Assembly (NCBI GenBank): GCA_035079385.1
Contig: JAVHKY010000018.1
Span: forward strand, 3,038,001 to 3,102,000
DNA: 64,000 bases
Source: Aspidiotus rigidus
Taxonomy: Eukaryota > Arthropoda > Insecta > Hemiptera > Diaspididae
Direction of reading: 5' to 3'
Shown here: one piece after another, positions 1-11,440 of the stretch
Layout of the letters: each line of letters opens with the position of its first letter
Position numbering within the stretch: the first letter of the stretch is position 1
Made by a program: the position numbers and the translations under genes
The notes under the pieces: generated by a model
Told to the model about the DNA's origin: nothing
Databases searched by the model: none
What the model saw: the letters and a program-made list of their open reading frames with translations, nothing else

Positions 1-1890
1 AATAAAAAGAAAAATCTAGCCTTACGTTGTTTCCTTAAATTATTTTCCCCAGCACCATTACGTCAAACACGCTTTCAAAAGGATCCCCAAGCGCTAAAAA
101 ATACACATAGTTTCAATCTAGGATACTTGTTTCATCACTCTCGGATGCTTCTGCTAATAAAAATAATAATCCAGGAGGCCTCTTCTTGAATAACGCATCG
201 AGTTAGAAAAGATTTAGAAAATCGCTGCAACTTCCATCTGTAGGAACAAAAAACCGTCGAATTCGTGTTTGCGAGTTCTACGCGCGAAAAATGGGATTTC
301 AATAATCTCTATCGATACTGATGACCGTAAGAGGAACTTTTGACCCAAACGATTGACCATTCCCACTTGATACTGAACGTCGCAACCCTCCAACAGTTTA
401 CACATCTAACGACAGACTTCTCACCCATAACGTTTAAAAGCGCTCGCAAATCACGACCTCTTCTTAAATTTTGCGTAAAATTCCTCGGATAAAAAGCTCC
501 CTTATGCTGAGACACGATAACGTAAAGTAATCCGCGAAAGAAAGAGAAAGAGCAAAAGAGAAATACGAAAAGATGAATAATTTTTATGTTCGCTGCGCAC
601 GTTACACAATCACCGTCTCACAAATCTGATGTTTATTCAATTTCACGCCCGGTTCGTTTTGTATCATCAAGTTCTCTTATTTTTGTTTTCACCATCGTCT
701 CTCTCTTCCTCTCCCCTTTGTTCTTATGCTGTATATACACACTTCTTCCAAAGAGGGTTTTGAAAATTTTCTTCGCTCGATCTACATGAGGTAGTATTGT
801 CAAGTAGGCAAAGAATGACGTCACCTGCAAAAGTCTCAGACCAGTCTTTCTCTTGTTCACTACCAACAATCGAAAACGCGAATACACAATCATCATATGG
901 CCTACATATGAATCCAGCAGCGTCGAACTATACCCCGAAAAATTCCCCCGGGAGATGTTTGCCGAAGTTAAGGGAATAGAGAAAAAAATGAGAGAAAAAA
1001 CCGCAAAATGGAAATTTATAAAAACCAAAGCAAATAAGGCTCAAGCTATAGTCGACAAATACGCGCGAAAACACGCAGATTAATTGAGTAGGTTTACTTC
1101 GTATATACGATAAAAAGATATACCATTTTGCCAGCTACTTATTATGCATGCATGAAGGGTGAAAATTCCATTTGCAATAAACTGCATCATTTACGAATTT
1201 GTAATGCGATGCCAAACGATAATGCAAACGCATTCCAATTTACAAGCCATCCTTTCGCTCCCTTTTTTTTTTTTTTTTCGCTTCTTACGCTCGTAGAAAT
1301 TATTGTCAGTAATAAACACGTGTTTTTGCGGTAAGCGAAATACACGAGACCGTCATAATTAACCCTTTTTCTTAGCTATACTATACCAATATACTCTCAC
1401 GAACGATTGTGAGTTGTGACTCGAATATTATTACAAGTTATTATAGACGCTCATAACTCGGTCGTAGGTAAAAATTACGGCGCTTTGTAATTCAAATTTT
1501 GTACTGTAAAATGAGAAGAGTGGGTAAAAGCTTTCTGAGGCTTACGTAGAATCGTCACTATTGCTTTCAGTGACAGAAGAATCACAAGCACTTTTTTCCA
1601 AAATTAACTATACCCATCTCTACTGATCCGAACAATCTTGAAGTTCGTCAAAGAGAGAAAGAATGGAAAGACGATAAGAGACCCACTCCTAATGTACCTC
1701 AATCAACCGCTACAAAATAAAAAAATTAATCGAAATAGCTTTTCCGCACTCGGGCCACGAATGTTTTTTATTTATTCTCTCCAATCTTCTCACGGATAAA
1801 CAAAGAACTTCTAGGATGTTGCAAATTTTAGAATGGACTTGTTCACAAGGATAATCGGAAGTAGGAGAGTAGAGGATACGGATATTGTCT
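1..1890. other. unique intronic or 3'-flanking sequence, nothing recognised
   Basis: There is a homopolymer T run near 1262-1279 and AT-rich sequence. No open frame resembles a known protein. One splice-like segment at about 432-500 on the minus strand (acceptor TGTCTCAG, donor ATGG/GTGAGA) has a phase incompatible with the dac tail exon and is not called. Confidence 0.4.
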
Positions 1891-2344
1891 GTCCTACCCA
1901 CAAAGAAATTTAAAACACGTAATAACCATTCCTTCGTTTGTACTTCACTCAGGCACTGTAATACCTCTCAAAAATGTAATACTCTAAAAATTTTATTCTT
2001 CTAAATTTTTCTCCTAAACCGCTTTGTTTTCAACCTGAGTATTTTGAAATTTCTAGAAAAATCGCCCTATAATTCCATCCATTTTCAATTTGGCCGACCA
2101 TAACACCCCTAGTGAATGGCAAATCCAAAAGGGTGACGTCGTCACACAACATCAAAAATGTCCACTCAAATTCCTTTTGAGAAAAGATTTGTGACGTCAT
2201 CAAAGGACGACGATACTTTTGTTACCTGAGATTCTTACTGAAGAGAGTCTGGAAAAATGTCGGGTCAGGAACTATAGAAAGGAATGGATTTGAGAAAGAT
2301 TACAGTTAATGAACCTTAGTCACGTGTTACTTATTTTTCTTCAG

Positions 2345-2760
2345 AGTATTGCAGCCGAAAATTTCAGCTTTGGCTTTTGGAGAAATTCAGCTGACTCAAT
2401 TAAGCTGATTTCCCGCTGATGAATGTTACAAAGGAATGTAAGTCCAGATAAAAAGATCAGGAGAATTGGGGCTCTGTTATACTTGTACAAGCTACCTATT
2501 CTCTAGTTTGCGTTCATCTACAGGCTTCTATGCTGAACGGCTGAAGAACTTGACTAGACCGGGACCAATCTTCCTCAATCTTATCTTCGTTATTTTGTTT
2601 CAGCTTCAATGTGGTTTAGAAGATAAAAAAAAGCTGAAAAAATATGGCTTCTTTCGACAAAGGAAGATTTACATAGAGCTGACTTTCAGCTTCGCTTTCA
2701 ACAGTGAACATTCAGCTGGATTTGGGTTTCGGCTTTTAGCTTTCAGCTGGCAGCAATACT
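2345..2760. repeat. dispersed repeat with AGTATTGC/GCAATACT ends (copy 1)
   Basis: A 416-bp unit starts AGTATTGCAGCCGAAA and ends CAGCTGGCAGCAATACT, so its ends are inverted repeats. Its interior is rich in AGCTGAAAGC and AGCCGAAAGCC words. Related sequence recurs at 3820-4475, 13925-14345, 14400-14720, 37560-38330 and 42850-43140, including the shared phrase around TTCTATGCTGAACGGCT. It looks like a non-autonomous DNA element (MITE-like). No coding capacity or clear target duplication is seen. Confidence 0.55.
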
Positions 2761-2832
2761 GGACTACTTTTCTTCTCAGAAAATATGACGTCATCGGAGT
2801 GCTAGTCAAGAGAGTTTCGGCTCGTCAATCAC

Positions 2833-3454
2833 GAGAGGATGTGCGAAGTACTAATCGAAAGTCTCCTCGTGCCTTATCAATTCGTTTCGTTCGCCGTAAG
2901 CCATATTCGGAGTATGAGGCGAGTAAGAGTGATGCCGAGGGACTTTGAAATATTTTCGTACTTCTTGGACTAGTAAAATTTTTCATTTTCAATTCTTGGA
3001 CTTGGAAATATTTTCAACTGTTGGCCTTGGAATTATTTTCAAATTGTGGAACTTTGAAATATTTTCAATTGTTGGACTTGGAATTATTTTCCAATTGTTG
3101 GACTTTGAAATATTTTCATACTTCTTGGACTAGTAAAATTTTTCATTTTCAATTCTTGGACTTGGAAATATTTTCAACTGTTGGCCTTGGAATTATTTTC
3201 AAATTGTGGAACTTTGAAATATTTTCATTTGTTGGACTTAGAATTATTTTCCTATTGTTGGACTTTGTAATATTTTCAACTGTAGGAGACGATCAAAAAT
3301 GAAAATTTTTTCAAGTCCAAGAAGTGTGAAAATATTTCGAAGTCCCGCGGCATCACTCTTACTCGCCTCTTACTCCGAGTATGGCATACCGCGAAGGAAA
3401 CAAATTGATAAGGCACGAGGAGACTTTCAATTAGTACTTCGCACATCCTCTCGT
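2833..3454. repeat. foldback element with tandem-repeat interior
   Basis: The left arm, about 2833-2971, reappears inverted at about 3315-3454 with a few mismatches, covering for example GCGAGTAAGAGTGATGCC against GGCATCACTCTTACTCGC. The interior (2940-3290) is a tandem array built on TTGGACTTGGAAATATTTTC. The sub-unit is about 27 bp and the higher-order unit about 160 bp (ACTTTGAAATATTTTC-CTTCTTGGACTAG occurs at 2942 and again at 3102). Open frames here simply follow the repeat and are not genes. Confidence 0.75.
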
Positions 3455-3819
3455 AATAAAATGACCGACAAATTGAGCAGAACTCATCCAAGGTCAAGAA
3501 CAAATCACTAAGGAGAATCAAAACTTTGTCCCCCTACCAAAGTACCAATTCTCCAGATCCTTTCTTTTCCAGTTTCGGTTGCAGCGCTGCGTCTCTGCAA
3601 CGCTGCATTTTTGTTGTTTGGGACCTCCCCTGTACCGTGAAAAAACATTTATGAGGCAGAATTTCAAATATTAAAATTTTCACCCTAAGGATCAGAAAAA
3701 AATAATATGCGAAACAATGTACCTGTGTTCAACAACTTTGAAGTTTTATACCAGCAAAAACGTCAAAATTGTTCCTGTTCCAGAAGAACACAGAAGTTTT
3801 TAAAAAGCAGAAATGAATT

Positions 3820-4475
3820 CGGCTTCTTCTGGTTTTGGGAGTTTTTGCTCATGGAGGTGTAATTATAGAACTGGCTTTCAGCTCCTCTCTGGTCAGTGGA
3901 ATTGGCTGGTTTGCCTTTCGGCTGCGGCTGCAATACTCAGGCTGAATGGTTTTGCTATCGACTTATCTTACGATTACTCGATTAACTTTTGAACGAGGAA
4001 TTTTCACTGATTCCGTTCTCAATTCTACCAATTGTAGCGCTCCATGCGGCTGATCGGCCTTCATCAGCCAAAATCAAGGAGAAGCCAATTTTTTTCAGAT
4101 TTTCTTTTAGCTTTCTCGCAAAATTGTAAAAATATAAATTCCAAAATTCCACGTTTGATTATTTTTGATTCCTATCAAATAAATAGATCCAATTCACAAT
4201 GAAGATGTTTCAATTTTCTCGACTTTCGAGGCCGGGAGTTGGGTTTGCCAGAAAGCACAGCAGAAAGAAGTACAGTGCTTCAGCGTTGCAGCCTGCAGTC
4301 GCCCAATGGTTAGAAACCCAACTAGGAAATTGATATCTTTGACAAGTTTAGCAAAGTTCTCATTCTCTTGATTGGTTCTTTTATACATATGATGTCCCTA
4401 CATACTATCGACAAGCCGAAAACCAGCCAAGTTTCTCCAGAAGCCAAAGCTAAAATTTTCGTTTGCAATACACTA
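3820..4475. repeat. mosaic copies of the GCAATACT repeat family
   Basis: There are fragments with CTGCAATACTCAGGCTGAA, AGCCAAAATCAAGGAGAAGCC and GCCAAAGCTAAAATTTTCG-TTTGCAATAC. All match words of the 2345-2760 unit but in broken order. No gene is seen. Confidence 0.4.
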
Positions 4476-5026
4476 TTCCAGATCATCTCGATGAGATGGC
4501 TTACGTAATATGGTTCGCTCGAATCATCATCTCATTAAAACCCTCTTTGTCTCCTTATGACCTTTTGAATAAAACATCGTGGTCACACTTCTGGCTAAAT
4601 ATATAGCTTTATGACGTCATCACCAGGTTAATCTAGGACTACACTATGAAATATTTCTCATTAGGTAGACATCGCCCAGTTTCTTAATTCGTTTGTAAGG
4701 GCACTGCAAGGAGCGCCACTTTCCATGCTACCCTCGAAGATAAGGATGACATCTAGCCCCAAAAAATATCCTTATAAAAGCTCCTGCTACAACTCTCACG
4801 TTGTACTTCGATCAAATTAGCAGACCCTCAGAGATCAGCCTCCTTCAAAAATATCTATTTTGCTGTACATCTTTTAATGTCTGATTTTAATCCATTTACA
4901 AGGGAGATGAAAAAGAGAGCAAACGTCACTTCGGCTGCTTATCGACGGGGTTTCGATACCTGGTTGCCCATTTCTCTCAATACAGTGTACTTTTTTTGTT
5001 CTCCAAAAATAACAGTCAAAAAAATT

Positions 5027-5588
5027 ACGGCTTCCTTAACGAAGTTAAACGAGGAACGCAGGGAACCTGTTTTATGATTCGAATGAGATTTGGTATTGAA
5101 AATTCAAGGAAGCCTAGATCATATATAGCTCGACAGTCGAAATTTTTCCAAGTCCCCCTTCTATCATATATAGCTCGAGAGTCGAAATTTTTCTAAGTCC
5201 CTCTCCTATCATATATGGCTCGAGAGTCGAAATTTTTCCAAGTCCCCCTTCTATCATATATAGCTCGAGAGTCGAAATTTTTCTAAGTCCCTCTCCTATC
5301 ATATATGGCTCGAGAGTCGAAATTTTTCTAAGTCCCCCTCCTATCATATATAGCTCGAGAGTCGAAATTTTTCTAAGTTCCCCTCCTATCATCTATAGCT
5401 CGAGAGTCGAAATTTTTTCTAAGTCCCCCTCCTATCATATATAGCTTGAGAGTCGAAATTTTTCTAAGTCCCTCTCCTATCATATATGGCTCGAGGGTCG
5501 AAATTTTTCTAAGTTTTTCGCTGGACGGCGCACGGCGGACGGCGGACGGCAGATTTCTCAAATAGCCCCCCATAAAACAGGTTCCCTG
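5027..5588. repeat. foldback element holding a 45-bp tandem array
   Basis: The termini CAGGGAACCTGTTTTAT (5059-5075) and ATAAAACAGGTTCCCTG (5572-5588) are perfect 17-bp inverted repeats. Between them lie about nine copies of a 45-bp unit (5118-5516) with the core TATAGCTCGAGAGTCGAAAT then TTTTCTAAGTCCCC. Because 45 is divisible by three, the minus strand reads as a 15-residue repeat, but I regard that as incidental. The outer left flank (GCTTCCTTAACGAAGTTA) recurs inverted at about 32430-32455, so the full element is longer than its 17-bp ends. Confidence 0.75.
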
Positions 5589-5667
5589 TTAAAAGTGCTC
5601 TAGCAAATGACCAATACGTAATCAATAAGAAGATTTATTCTTGGTCAAAAAATGTGTACCAGTATTA

Positions 5668-5832
5668 TAAATAAAGGATTGGCACAATTAACCACAAGAT
5701 AATTTTCATTTGGTCGCCTGACAACCATCTCCCGTTGGTTTTGCCTATGTTCCTGAAGATGGTTCTCAGGCTACCGAATCGTTGTGTAAAATAAGAATTA
5801 TCTTGTGGTTAATAGTGCCAATCCTTTATTTA
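5668..5832. repeat. 165-bp hairpin (miniature inverted-repeat element)
   Basis: TAAATAAAGGATTGGCAC at 5668 is matched inverted by GTGCCAATCCTTTATTTA ending at 5832. The pairing continues inward through TTAACCACAAGATAATT with two mismatches. Further inside, AACCATCT (left) and AGATGGTT (right) also pair, leaving a loop of about 26 bases. It lies about 100 bp past the end of the dac tail exon, on its intron side. Confidence 0.7.
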
Positions 5833-5932
5833 CAAAAGACCAACTCGTGATTCACGCAACTCGGTCAAGTCTTTACCCAAACTCTTCTCATCAAATAGCA
5901 ATAATTATTTCTTTTATTCCGTAGGTACTTAC

Positions 5933-6208
5933 CAGGGTAATTTTGCCAGAACGCTGCTGCTCCGGAGTTAATGAGATCGAGACTAGAAAAGTTCCACGAC
6001 TTTTCATTCGGCGTATCCGCGGATGCTGATTGATGTTGCGCTTGTTGAGAGGCGCTACTTCCATTGGTGCTACTGCTTCCATTACCGCTTCCTCCGTTAC
6101 CGTTTACGGTCTCGGAAATGCCGTGTAATTGCTCGCTATTCGTTGATAAACGTTCGTTTTTATCCTTATCTCTATCTTTGTCTCGTTCGCGATCGTGGGA
6201 CGCGTATT
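5933..6208 (-). CDS. dac: dachshund exon: low-complexity C-terminal region
   Basis: This 276-bp exon follows the Dachbox-C exon across an intron of about 5.3 kb. The acceptor TTTTTCCATTAG leaves AA, which completes the split codon to GAA (Glu). The reading frame then stays open for 91 codons to a CCT-G/GTAAGT donor. The peptide has a charged stretch (HDRERDKDRDKDKNERL), a Gly/Asn/Ser-rich linker (NGNGGSGNGSSSTNGSS), a Gln/His/Ser segment, and a conserved-looking aromatic end (LDLINSGAAAFWQNYP). The low-complexity linker is common in insect dac tails and probably disordered. The exon ends in phase 1, so at least one more coding exon is expected downstream (below 5926 or off the window). I could not find one with matching phase. 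The assignment is inferred from splice phase and order rather than from a family motif inside this exon. Confidence 0.8.
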
Positions 6209-7859
6209 CTAATGGAAAAACACATCGCAGACAGAAGAAGAAATCATTATCTCGATCGTTGAAAAGCGCCCAGGCTTACACACGTTTTTTTCAATAATAA
6301 CTATAATTTCGAATCTTTAAAATATAATACGTTTTTAAAAAGAGATCTTTTATAGAATATACAACTGGCTGTTATGTTCTTATAAAGATTGTTACACAAT
6401 AATATTATTTTGAATACGTACAGACTAACGTTGATATAACCCTCCCTTTTAATTTCGTGAATTAAACACCCCGCTTCGATTGTTGTTATTACGCAAGGTA
6501 ATATTATCTCTCCCCTATTGTTTACCAGATGTAGTATTTTTTTGTTTTTTCAAATCATGTACACTCGGTCTTACGTAGCTGCTGTTAACAATCGTATCGT
6601 AGCTAGACAAAGTTTAACCCGTTATTGTATATAATATTATTTTATCGAGATGCGTTTAGGGTTACTTGGCGAACAGATACGTAGATCGATAGTTCATAAT
6701 AATCGAAGCGAGGGGAGTGCTGAATGAATGGACGAACGCCAAGGGGGCTCTAGCTTGTATATGACGCGGAAGTCTCGACTTGAACATATATGTCATCTAC
6801 CTATTGTTCAAAATTTTCTAGAGTAGTACTCAAAATTCAAAAATTCGTACAAATATAGGACCTGGTCGTTCTTGATAGGAAACTCTGCTAGTGAGCTGAA
6901 AGGATTTGAAACTCTTACTAAATTTGAATGTCTTAAAACCACGGAAAAAAGTATGAATTATAAAACAACACGGAAGGTACTATCTGTGAAGGGCGATTAG
7001 GGGAATGCATTTACGCACAAGGACCCCGTACGCCAACCGTCAACTAATGGCTCACGGATCGTAGCTAGAAATTTGAAATTATTCTTGATGACCGTTGCTC
7101 CAGATGGCTCAGTCGTAAAGGAAATGGACTGAAAGAGATTGTACTAGATTTTTGAGAGCAGGTTCATGAGCGATACAGAAAATTCCACCGAGTTAATATG
7201 ATAGTTCACAAGCCTATGAATTACATTTCCGTCAAAATTTCGTCGATTTCGAGAGAAAGGGATTCAGAGTTGAGATGCAACATGAATCAAATTTTGGAAT
7301 TGTGGCAATTAATCAAACTTCAACTTGAAAAATTGCGTTCGGTCACCATCGCCATCCGACGCTTGCCACACTAAACAAGCATAATTGTTAATTCTTAATG
7401 AGCCTTATTCGCATTCTATCTGCGAGTAGCAAGGTCACGGAATAGACAGAATTCTAAGTTCTTCAAGCACTGAGAAGGCGAGGAGAGGGATGACTATACC
7501 TCGACTGCAGCTTGATGTGAAAAAAGAATTGAAAAAGAGACGACAAATTTCAACCTGATATCATAGTCAACGTACGATAATTCAAAATTTGAATTAAGGA
7601 TTTCGATATCAATGGAGTCGATTCTGACTCAACCAGCACTTTGCCGGTATTAATTTGATATGAAGTCCATCAAGGATTTCAAGGGTTTCACCTTATCAAA
7701 TGACGACATACTCAAGGGAGTAAAACAGACGGAGTAATTTAATTAAAGCCACAGAAATACAAAATACACCGGAGCGCTTTCGATTAAAGAACCATTGTCA
7801 ACGGGTGACATGAAAGCAACTGAACCAACACCGGCCGGCAACAAACACTGCCGAGGAAA

Positions 7860-8253
7860 TCATGACTGAACTAGCGAGTCATCACAATGTGAATCATACT
7901 CATAAACTAGTTCAATCAAGCCCTCATCAGGTATGTACCTGTTGAGCACTTTTAGGTTGTCGTTATTCAGATGGCGAATAATTTCAATATGTTCTAACGC
8001 GGTACGCTAGAAAACCGAGGACTCTCTATGGAGGAGGGACTCAGATCCCTCTTTGAAACTATGGCCAGATGGCCAGTGGTAATAAGATGGTCCGCAAATG
8101 CCGAATCACCCAATTTCTTCTTTTCCCAGGCCTTCCTATGCTCATCTATTCTAATTTTGAGCTGACGTCCAGTCTCGCCTATGTAGATTTCATTACAGTC
8201 ATTACACTCCATGTTGTAAGCCCTACTTCTTTCGACCAGTGGAAGATTGTAAT
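7860..8253 (-). pseudogene. GIY-YIG endonuclease domain of the Penelope-like element
   Basis: After the frameshift the minus strand reads RSRAYNMECNDCNEIYIG, then ETGRQLKIRIDEHRKAW and SAFADHLITTGH. This is the CxxC approach, the YIG half of the GIY-YIG motif, the catalytic Arg region and the following helix. A second shift restores ALEHIEIIRHLNNDNLKVLN and RYIPDEGLIELVYE, ending at a TGA at 7862-7860. Penelope elements use this nuclease for target nicking during retrotransposition. Two frameshifts in about 400 bp make this copy non-functional unless they are assembly errors. Confidence 0.8.
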
Positions 8254-9666
8254 AAACTGGGCAAACCCAAATGGGCGGAGGACACGACCTAACTGGGAAG
8301 AGAATTTTCCCAAAAAGGGGAGCCTAATCCAACGTTTTCTACTATTTGACGTCGGATTTCGGAAGAGGGAAGTAGTGGAATCAAGGCTTTTCCGAGTCAA
8401 TTTTCTATGGACCATAAAGTCAATATCTAAGGTGACCTTATTCACTCTGGCCAAGTGCTTTATAGTCAAAAGCTCCTGTTGAAAAGCGAGGTGACCCGAT
8501 GGAATACTACTCAACCGGTGGATATAACTATTAAAACCGGCAATTTTGTGGGCAACAGGGCAAAAAGATCTGCCGTGGACGGTAATATCGGTCGAGGTAT
8601 CTTTTCTATATATGGCGAATTCATGGACACCTTCTCTATTAGAGATACTAAGGTCCAAAAAATTTATAGATGAACCGCCTACTTCCAACGTGAATTTGAT
8701 GGAAGGATACAAACTATTGAGATACCTAAGAAACTCCAAAAGGAGATCTCGGTGACCAGTCCACATGCACAAGACATCATCAACGTACCTGTGCCAATAA
8801 TGTATATGACTCAAAAGCCCCTGGCCAGAGGAAAAAAGATCGAGCTCAAATTTAGACATGAAAACCTCCGAAATGAGGGAACCCAGAGGAGAGCCAATAG
8901 GGATACCTACCTCCTCTGGAAATTCGAAAAATTTCCCTTGAAATTTGCAAAAATCGGGAGACCAACAAATATTGAGTAAATTGAAAAATTCTGCCAGTTC
9001 TTCGTGACAAATATTAGATTGGACCAAGAGGTCTCCCATATGCTGCATGGCAGTAGCCCTAGGGATAGTCGGAAATAAGCCGACTACGTCAAAAGAGCAT
9101 AGGGTATAATCAGGCGGAAGAATGTCATCTTTGAGCTTATCAGCCAGAGAGACCGAATTCTTCACAGAGTAGGATGACTCAAATTCTACTCTAGATTTAA
9201 ACCAACGGACCAAAAATTTTGCCAAGAAGTACGTGGGGGACGACAAAAAGGAAACGACCGGCCGCATCGGAGTATCCTTCTTATGAACCTTGGGCAGCCC
9301 GTATAATAAAGGTGGCACAGAGTTGGGCTCAAGGAGAAATCTTTTAAGCGAAGGGGTTTTGATAATAAATTCACTATTGTTTATAACACGTCTAACTTCT
9401 TTAACGTGGTTTGGAAAGTTAAAATCCACATTTACCTTGGCGCCACACTGGTCGAGAACGTCATAGACCTTGGAGACATAAGAGGATTTCTCCATAACTA
9501 CAACGGCATTCCCTTTATCTAAGCTCTCCTCCCTGACCTTCCTCTTAATCCTCTTAATCACCTCCAAAGCAAGTTCATTTATCCGAGGGAGGGGGGTATG
9601 ACGAACAGAGGCAGCACAAGCTTTCTGGGGGTTTGACCTTAATTGAACCGAGGATTTCGACGTCAA
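8179..9666 (-). pseudogene. Penelope-like reverse transcriptase
   Basis: The 495-codon frame contains the Penelope signature YGLPKVHKKDTPMRP early in the palm/fingers. The polymerase motifs follow in order: CSFDVVGLFPTIP (motif A with Asp), GIPIGSPLGSLISEVFM (motif B) and HRYVDDVLCMW (motif C, YVDD). INFLDLSI follows in the thumb region, as is usual for Penelope. The enzyme would copy element RNA at a nicked target. The frame runs out at 8179 because a frameshift separates it from the nuclease: its last codons are an out-of-frame reading of the segment that encodes CPVYYNLPLVERSRAYNMEC. The catalytic residues are intact, so decay is recent or partial. The start at 9666 is only the first Met of the open frame, and the real N-terminus is lost or frameshifted. 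Confidence 0.85.
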
Positions 9667-9779
9667 TTTTATTAGAAGCCGACCAGCTTACATTTTCAGA
9701 GTCCTGAATATCAACTACTGATCGACATAAAATTTTAGATAGAGAGAAAATTAAAAAATAAAAAAAAATAAAATGGTCC

Positions 9780-10460
9780 ATAATAAGGGTTTCGACTGGA
9801 GGTCATTTTGCCCAATCTTAGGAAAGGATTGTAAAGGAAGAGACTGGAAATCGAACAAACGAAAGAGTAGAGAGCAAAAAAGCAGAGAGGTTAGAGACAT
9901 GGAGTAATAACAGAGGAACAAAAGGACTGAGGAGGTTGCAGAAGTAAAATTTGAGAGAAGGCTGTCTTGCAGCGAAGAAACATGAGAGCATTAAAGTGAT
10001 TTAGATCTGCGGTGTTCTTCGGGATGAAGGATGCAAAAAGGAGAGATGTCTACAATAAACCTATTCAAGTTGCTTGGGAGGCTGTAGTTATTGAAGCAAG
10101 TCTACAGATTCTTAAAATGAAGTTTCCAGTCATGAATTTCAGCAACATGTATCATGGGACTGAGAGTATGGCGTTCTCCAGATGATAATATTGGGAGGTG
10201 TGTCGGACATTTTGTGCATAGAGTAGATTGTGCTAGATTATCTTCCCGGGAATACTTAGAATTAGATTCTGACCCCTCAATACGTCTGTGGCCCGGGATC
10301 GGAGGTAAGAATGTTCCGAACTCGTAGCAAACGTTCTAGAAGATTACCGATGAGTAAAATTGTCGAAGACGGGCCACTTAAACTGAAGTATTTAGTAGAG
10401 AAATGGTTCAACATTTAGGAAGCGGAAGGGAGCGGGGCGTTCGCCCATCTTCGGCAATAT
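9780..10460. other. unique or unrecognised intron sequence upstream of the Penelope-like element
   Basis: This is purine-rich sequence on the plus strand (GAGAGA/GGAAGAG words). No coding similarity was recognised. It may hold the decayed 5' part of the Penelope-like element. Confidence 0.35.
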
Positions 10461-10494
10461 AAGGGTTAGTGGCTTGGTATCATGACTATTTTTT

Positions 10495-11440
10495 CTTTTT
10501 TTTCCGTTTGTCTCCGTTTGTTTTTATTTTTTATTTTTATTATTTTATTTTATTTTTTTATTTATTTATTTTTTTTTATTTTTATTTTTCATTTTTATTA
10601 TTTATTGATTTGTTTATTATTTTATTATTATCTCGTTCTATTTTTTTTTTTTTTTTTTTCTTTTTTGTTTTATCTTATTATGTCATTTTTTACGGGGTGT
10701 TGCAAGTAATTGGACTACGCGTCTGTTTGCAGCACCCTCCCAAATAAACTGAAATAAATAAATAAATAAATAAATGTAGGGATTCTGTGAGGGAGAGGAG
10801 CGCAGAACTGTAGTTGAATTTGATTGGAGTGATTGGACTGATAAATAGCGGCGACCTCGCAAGAGAAGGGTAAGGAGCCTTTTGTGAAATTTGAATGATA
10901 GTCATAGGAGGCCGCACCGAAAGAGGAAGACATTCTGGAAACCGATGATCACATGGTCACGAAATTGTGGATAAATGAGTTCTGAAAATTATTAAGCGAT
11001 AGTAAAAATAGTGAGGGATCAGCGTTGTAAGATTTCAAAAAAAGATATGCGTTGGTAATGATAGCCTTGGATAGACAGAAGTGGAGTTTTCATTTAAAAA
11101 AGTCTCTATCAATTTCTTCTGGAGATAAAGCGCCATCACTGGGATGTGTGAGAAAATAAATTGATAAGTGCGCTGTCAGACTAAGAGACAATACGTGCGC
11201 AAAATTTTTGAGTGAGATAAATTCTACTAAGTTGGAGTGGGGGTATTTTTGCTTCAGCCTCTGGTGTAGCCTTAATGGCTCTCAGGATATAGCGGACGGC
11301 AGGTTGATGAAGAATCAAGGAAGTTGGAAATTCTCTGAGAAGAAAAAGAGGTGCGATTGAATTTTGACGGATATTTGGACGATAGACAATTTTCAAGCTC
11401 TTCCTACGCCAGAGTTCTGCCACTCTTTTGCAGCCTCACA
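10495..11440 (-). mobile_element. I-like LINE 3' fragment with A-rich tail
   Basis: On the minus strand 11420-11180 reads RYILRAIKATPEAEAKIPPL then RRIYLT-like QLSRIYLTQKFCARIVS. This matches the usual RT C-terminal block of I/Jockey-type LINEs, where a GAxxTP motif precedes an xEAGxPPLxxRR motif. Frameshifted remnants follow to about 10750. The element ends in CTGCAAACAGACGCGTAGTC and TTGCAACACCCCGTAAAAAA, and then a long A-rich tail (T-rich on plus, 10495-10680). An AAAT microsatellite (10755-10775) lies inside. It is 5'-truncated and dead. Confidence 0.6.

Larger units (their letters stand above)
7860..9700 (-). mobile_element. Penelope-like retroelement (RT + GIY-YIG), degraded
   Basis: This minus-strand element combines a Penelope-type reverse transcriptase with a C-terminal GIY-YIG nuclease, the diagnostic pairing of endonuclease-bearing Penelope-like elements. 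The RT frame is open for 495 codons, and a frameshift near 8250 moves into the nuclease frame. A second frameshift near 8010 leads to the nuclease tail. N-terminal remnants continue upstream in other frames to about 9780. It lies in the 5.3-kb dac intron in host orientation. No terminal repeats were identified. Confidence 0.85.

Noticed and set aside
309..515. Possible minus-strand exon (KGAFYPRNFTQNLRRGRDLR) with AG acceptor and GTGAGA donor
   Set aside because: It would need phase 0, but the dac tail exon ends in phase 1 and joining gives an immediate stop. No family match.
5114..5573. Minus-strand 15-residue repeat peptide (LRKISTLELYMIGG)
   Set aside because: It is a by-product of the 45-bp DNA repeat. 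It has stops at both ends and no known domain.
7915..7945. CTGATGAG on the minus strand after the GIY-YIG frame, resembling a Penelope hammerhead ribozyme core
   Set aside because: In the shifted nuclease frame these bases encode YIPDEGLIELVYE, a normal nuclease tail, and helix II does not pair.
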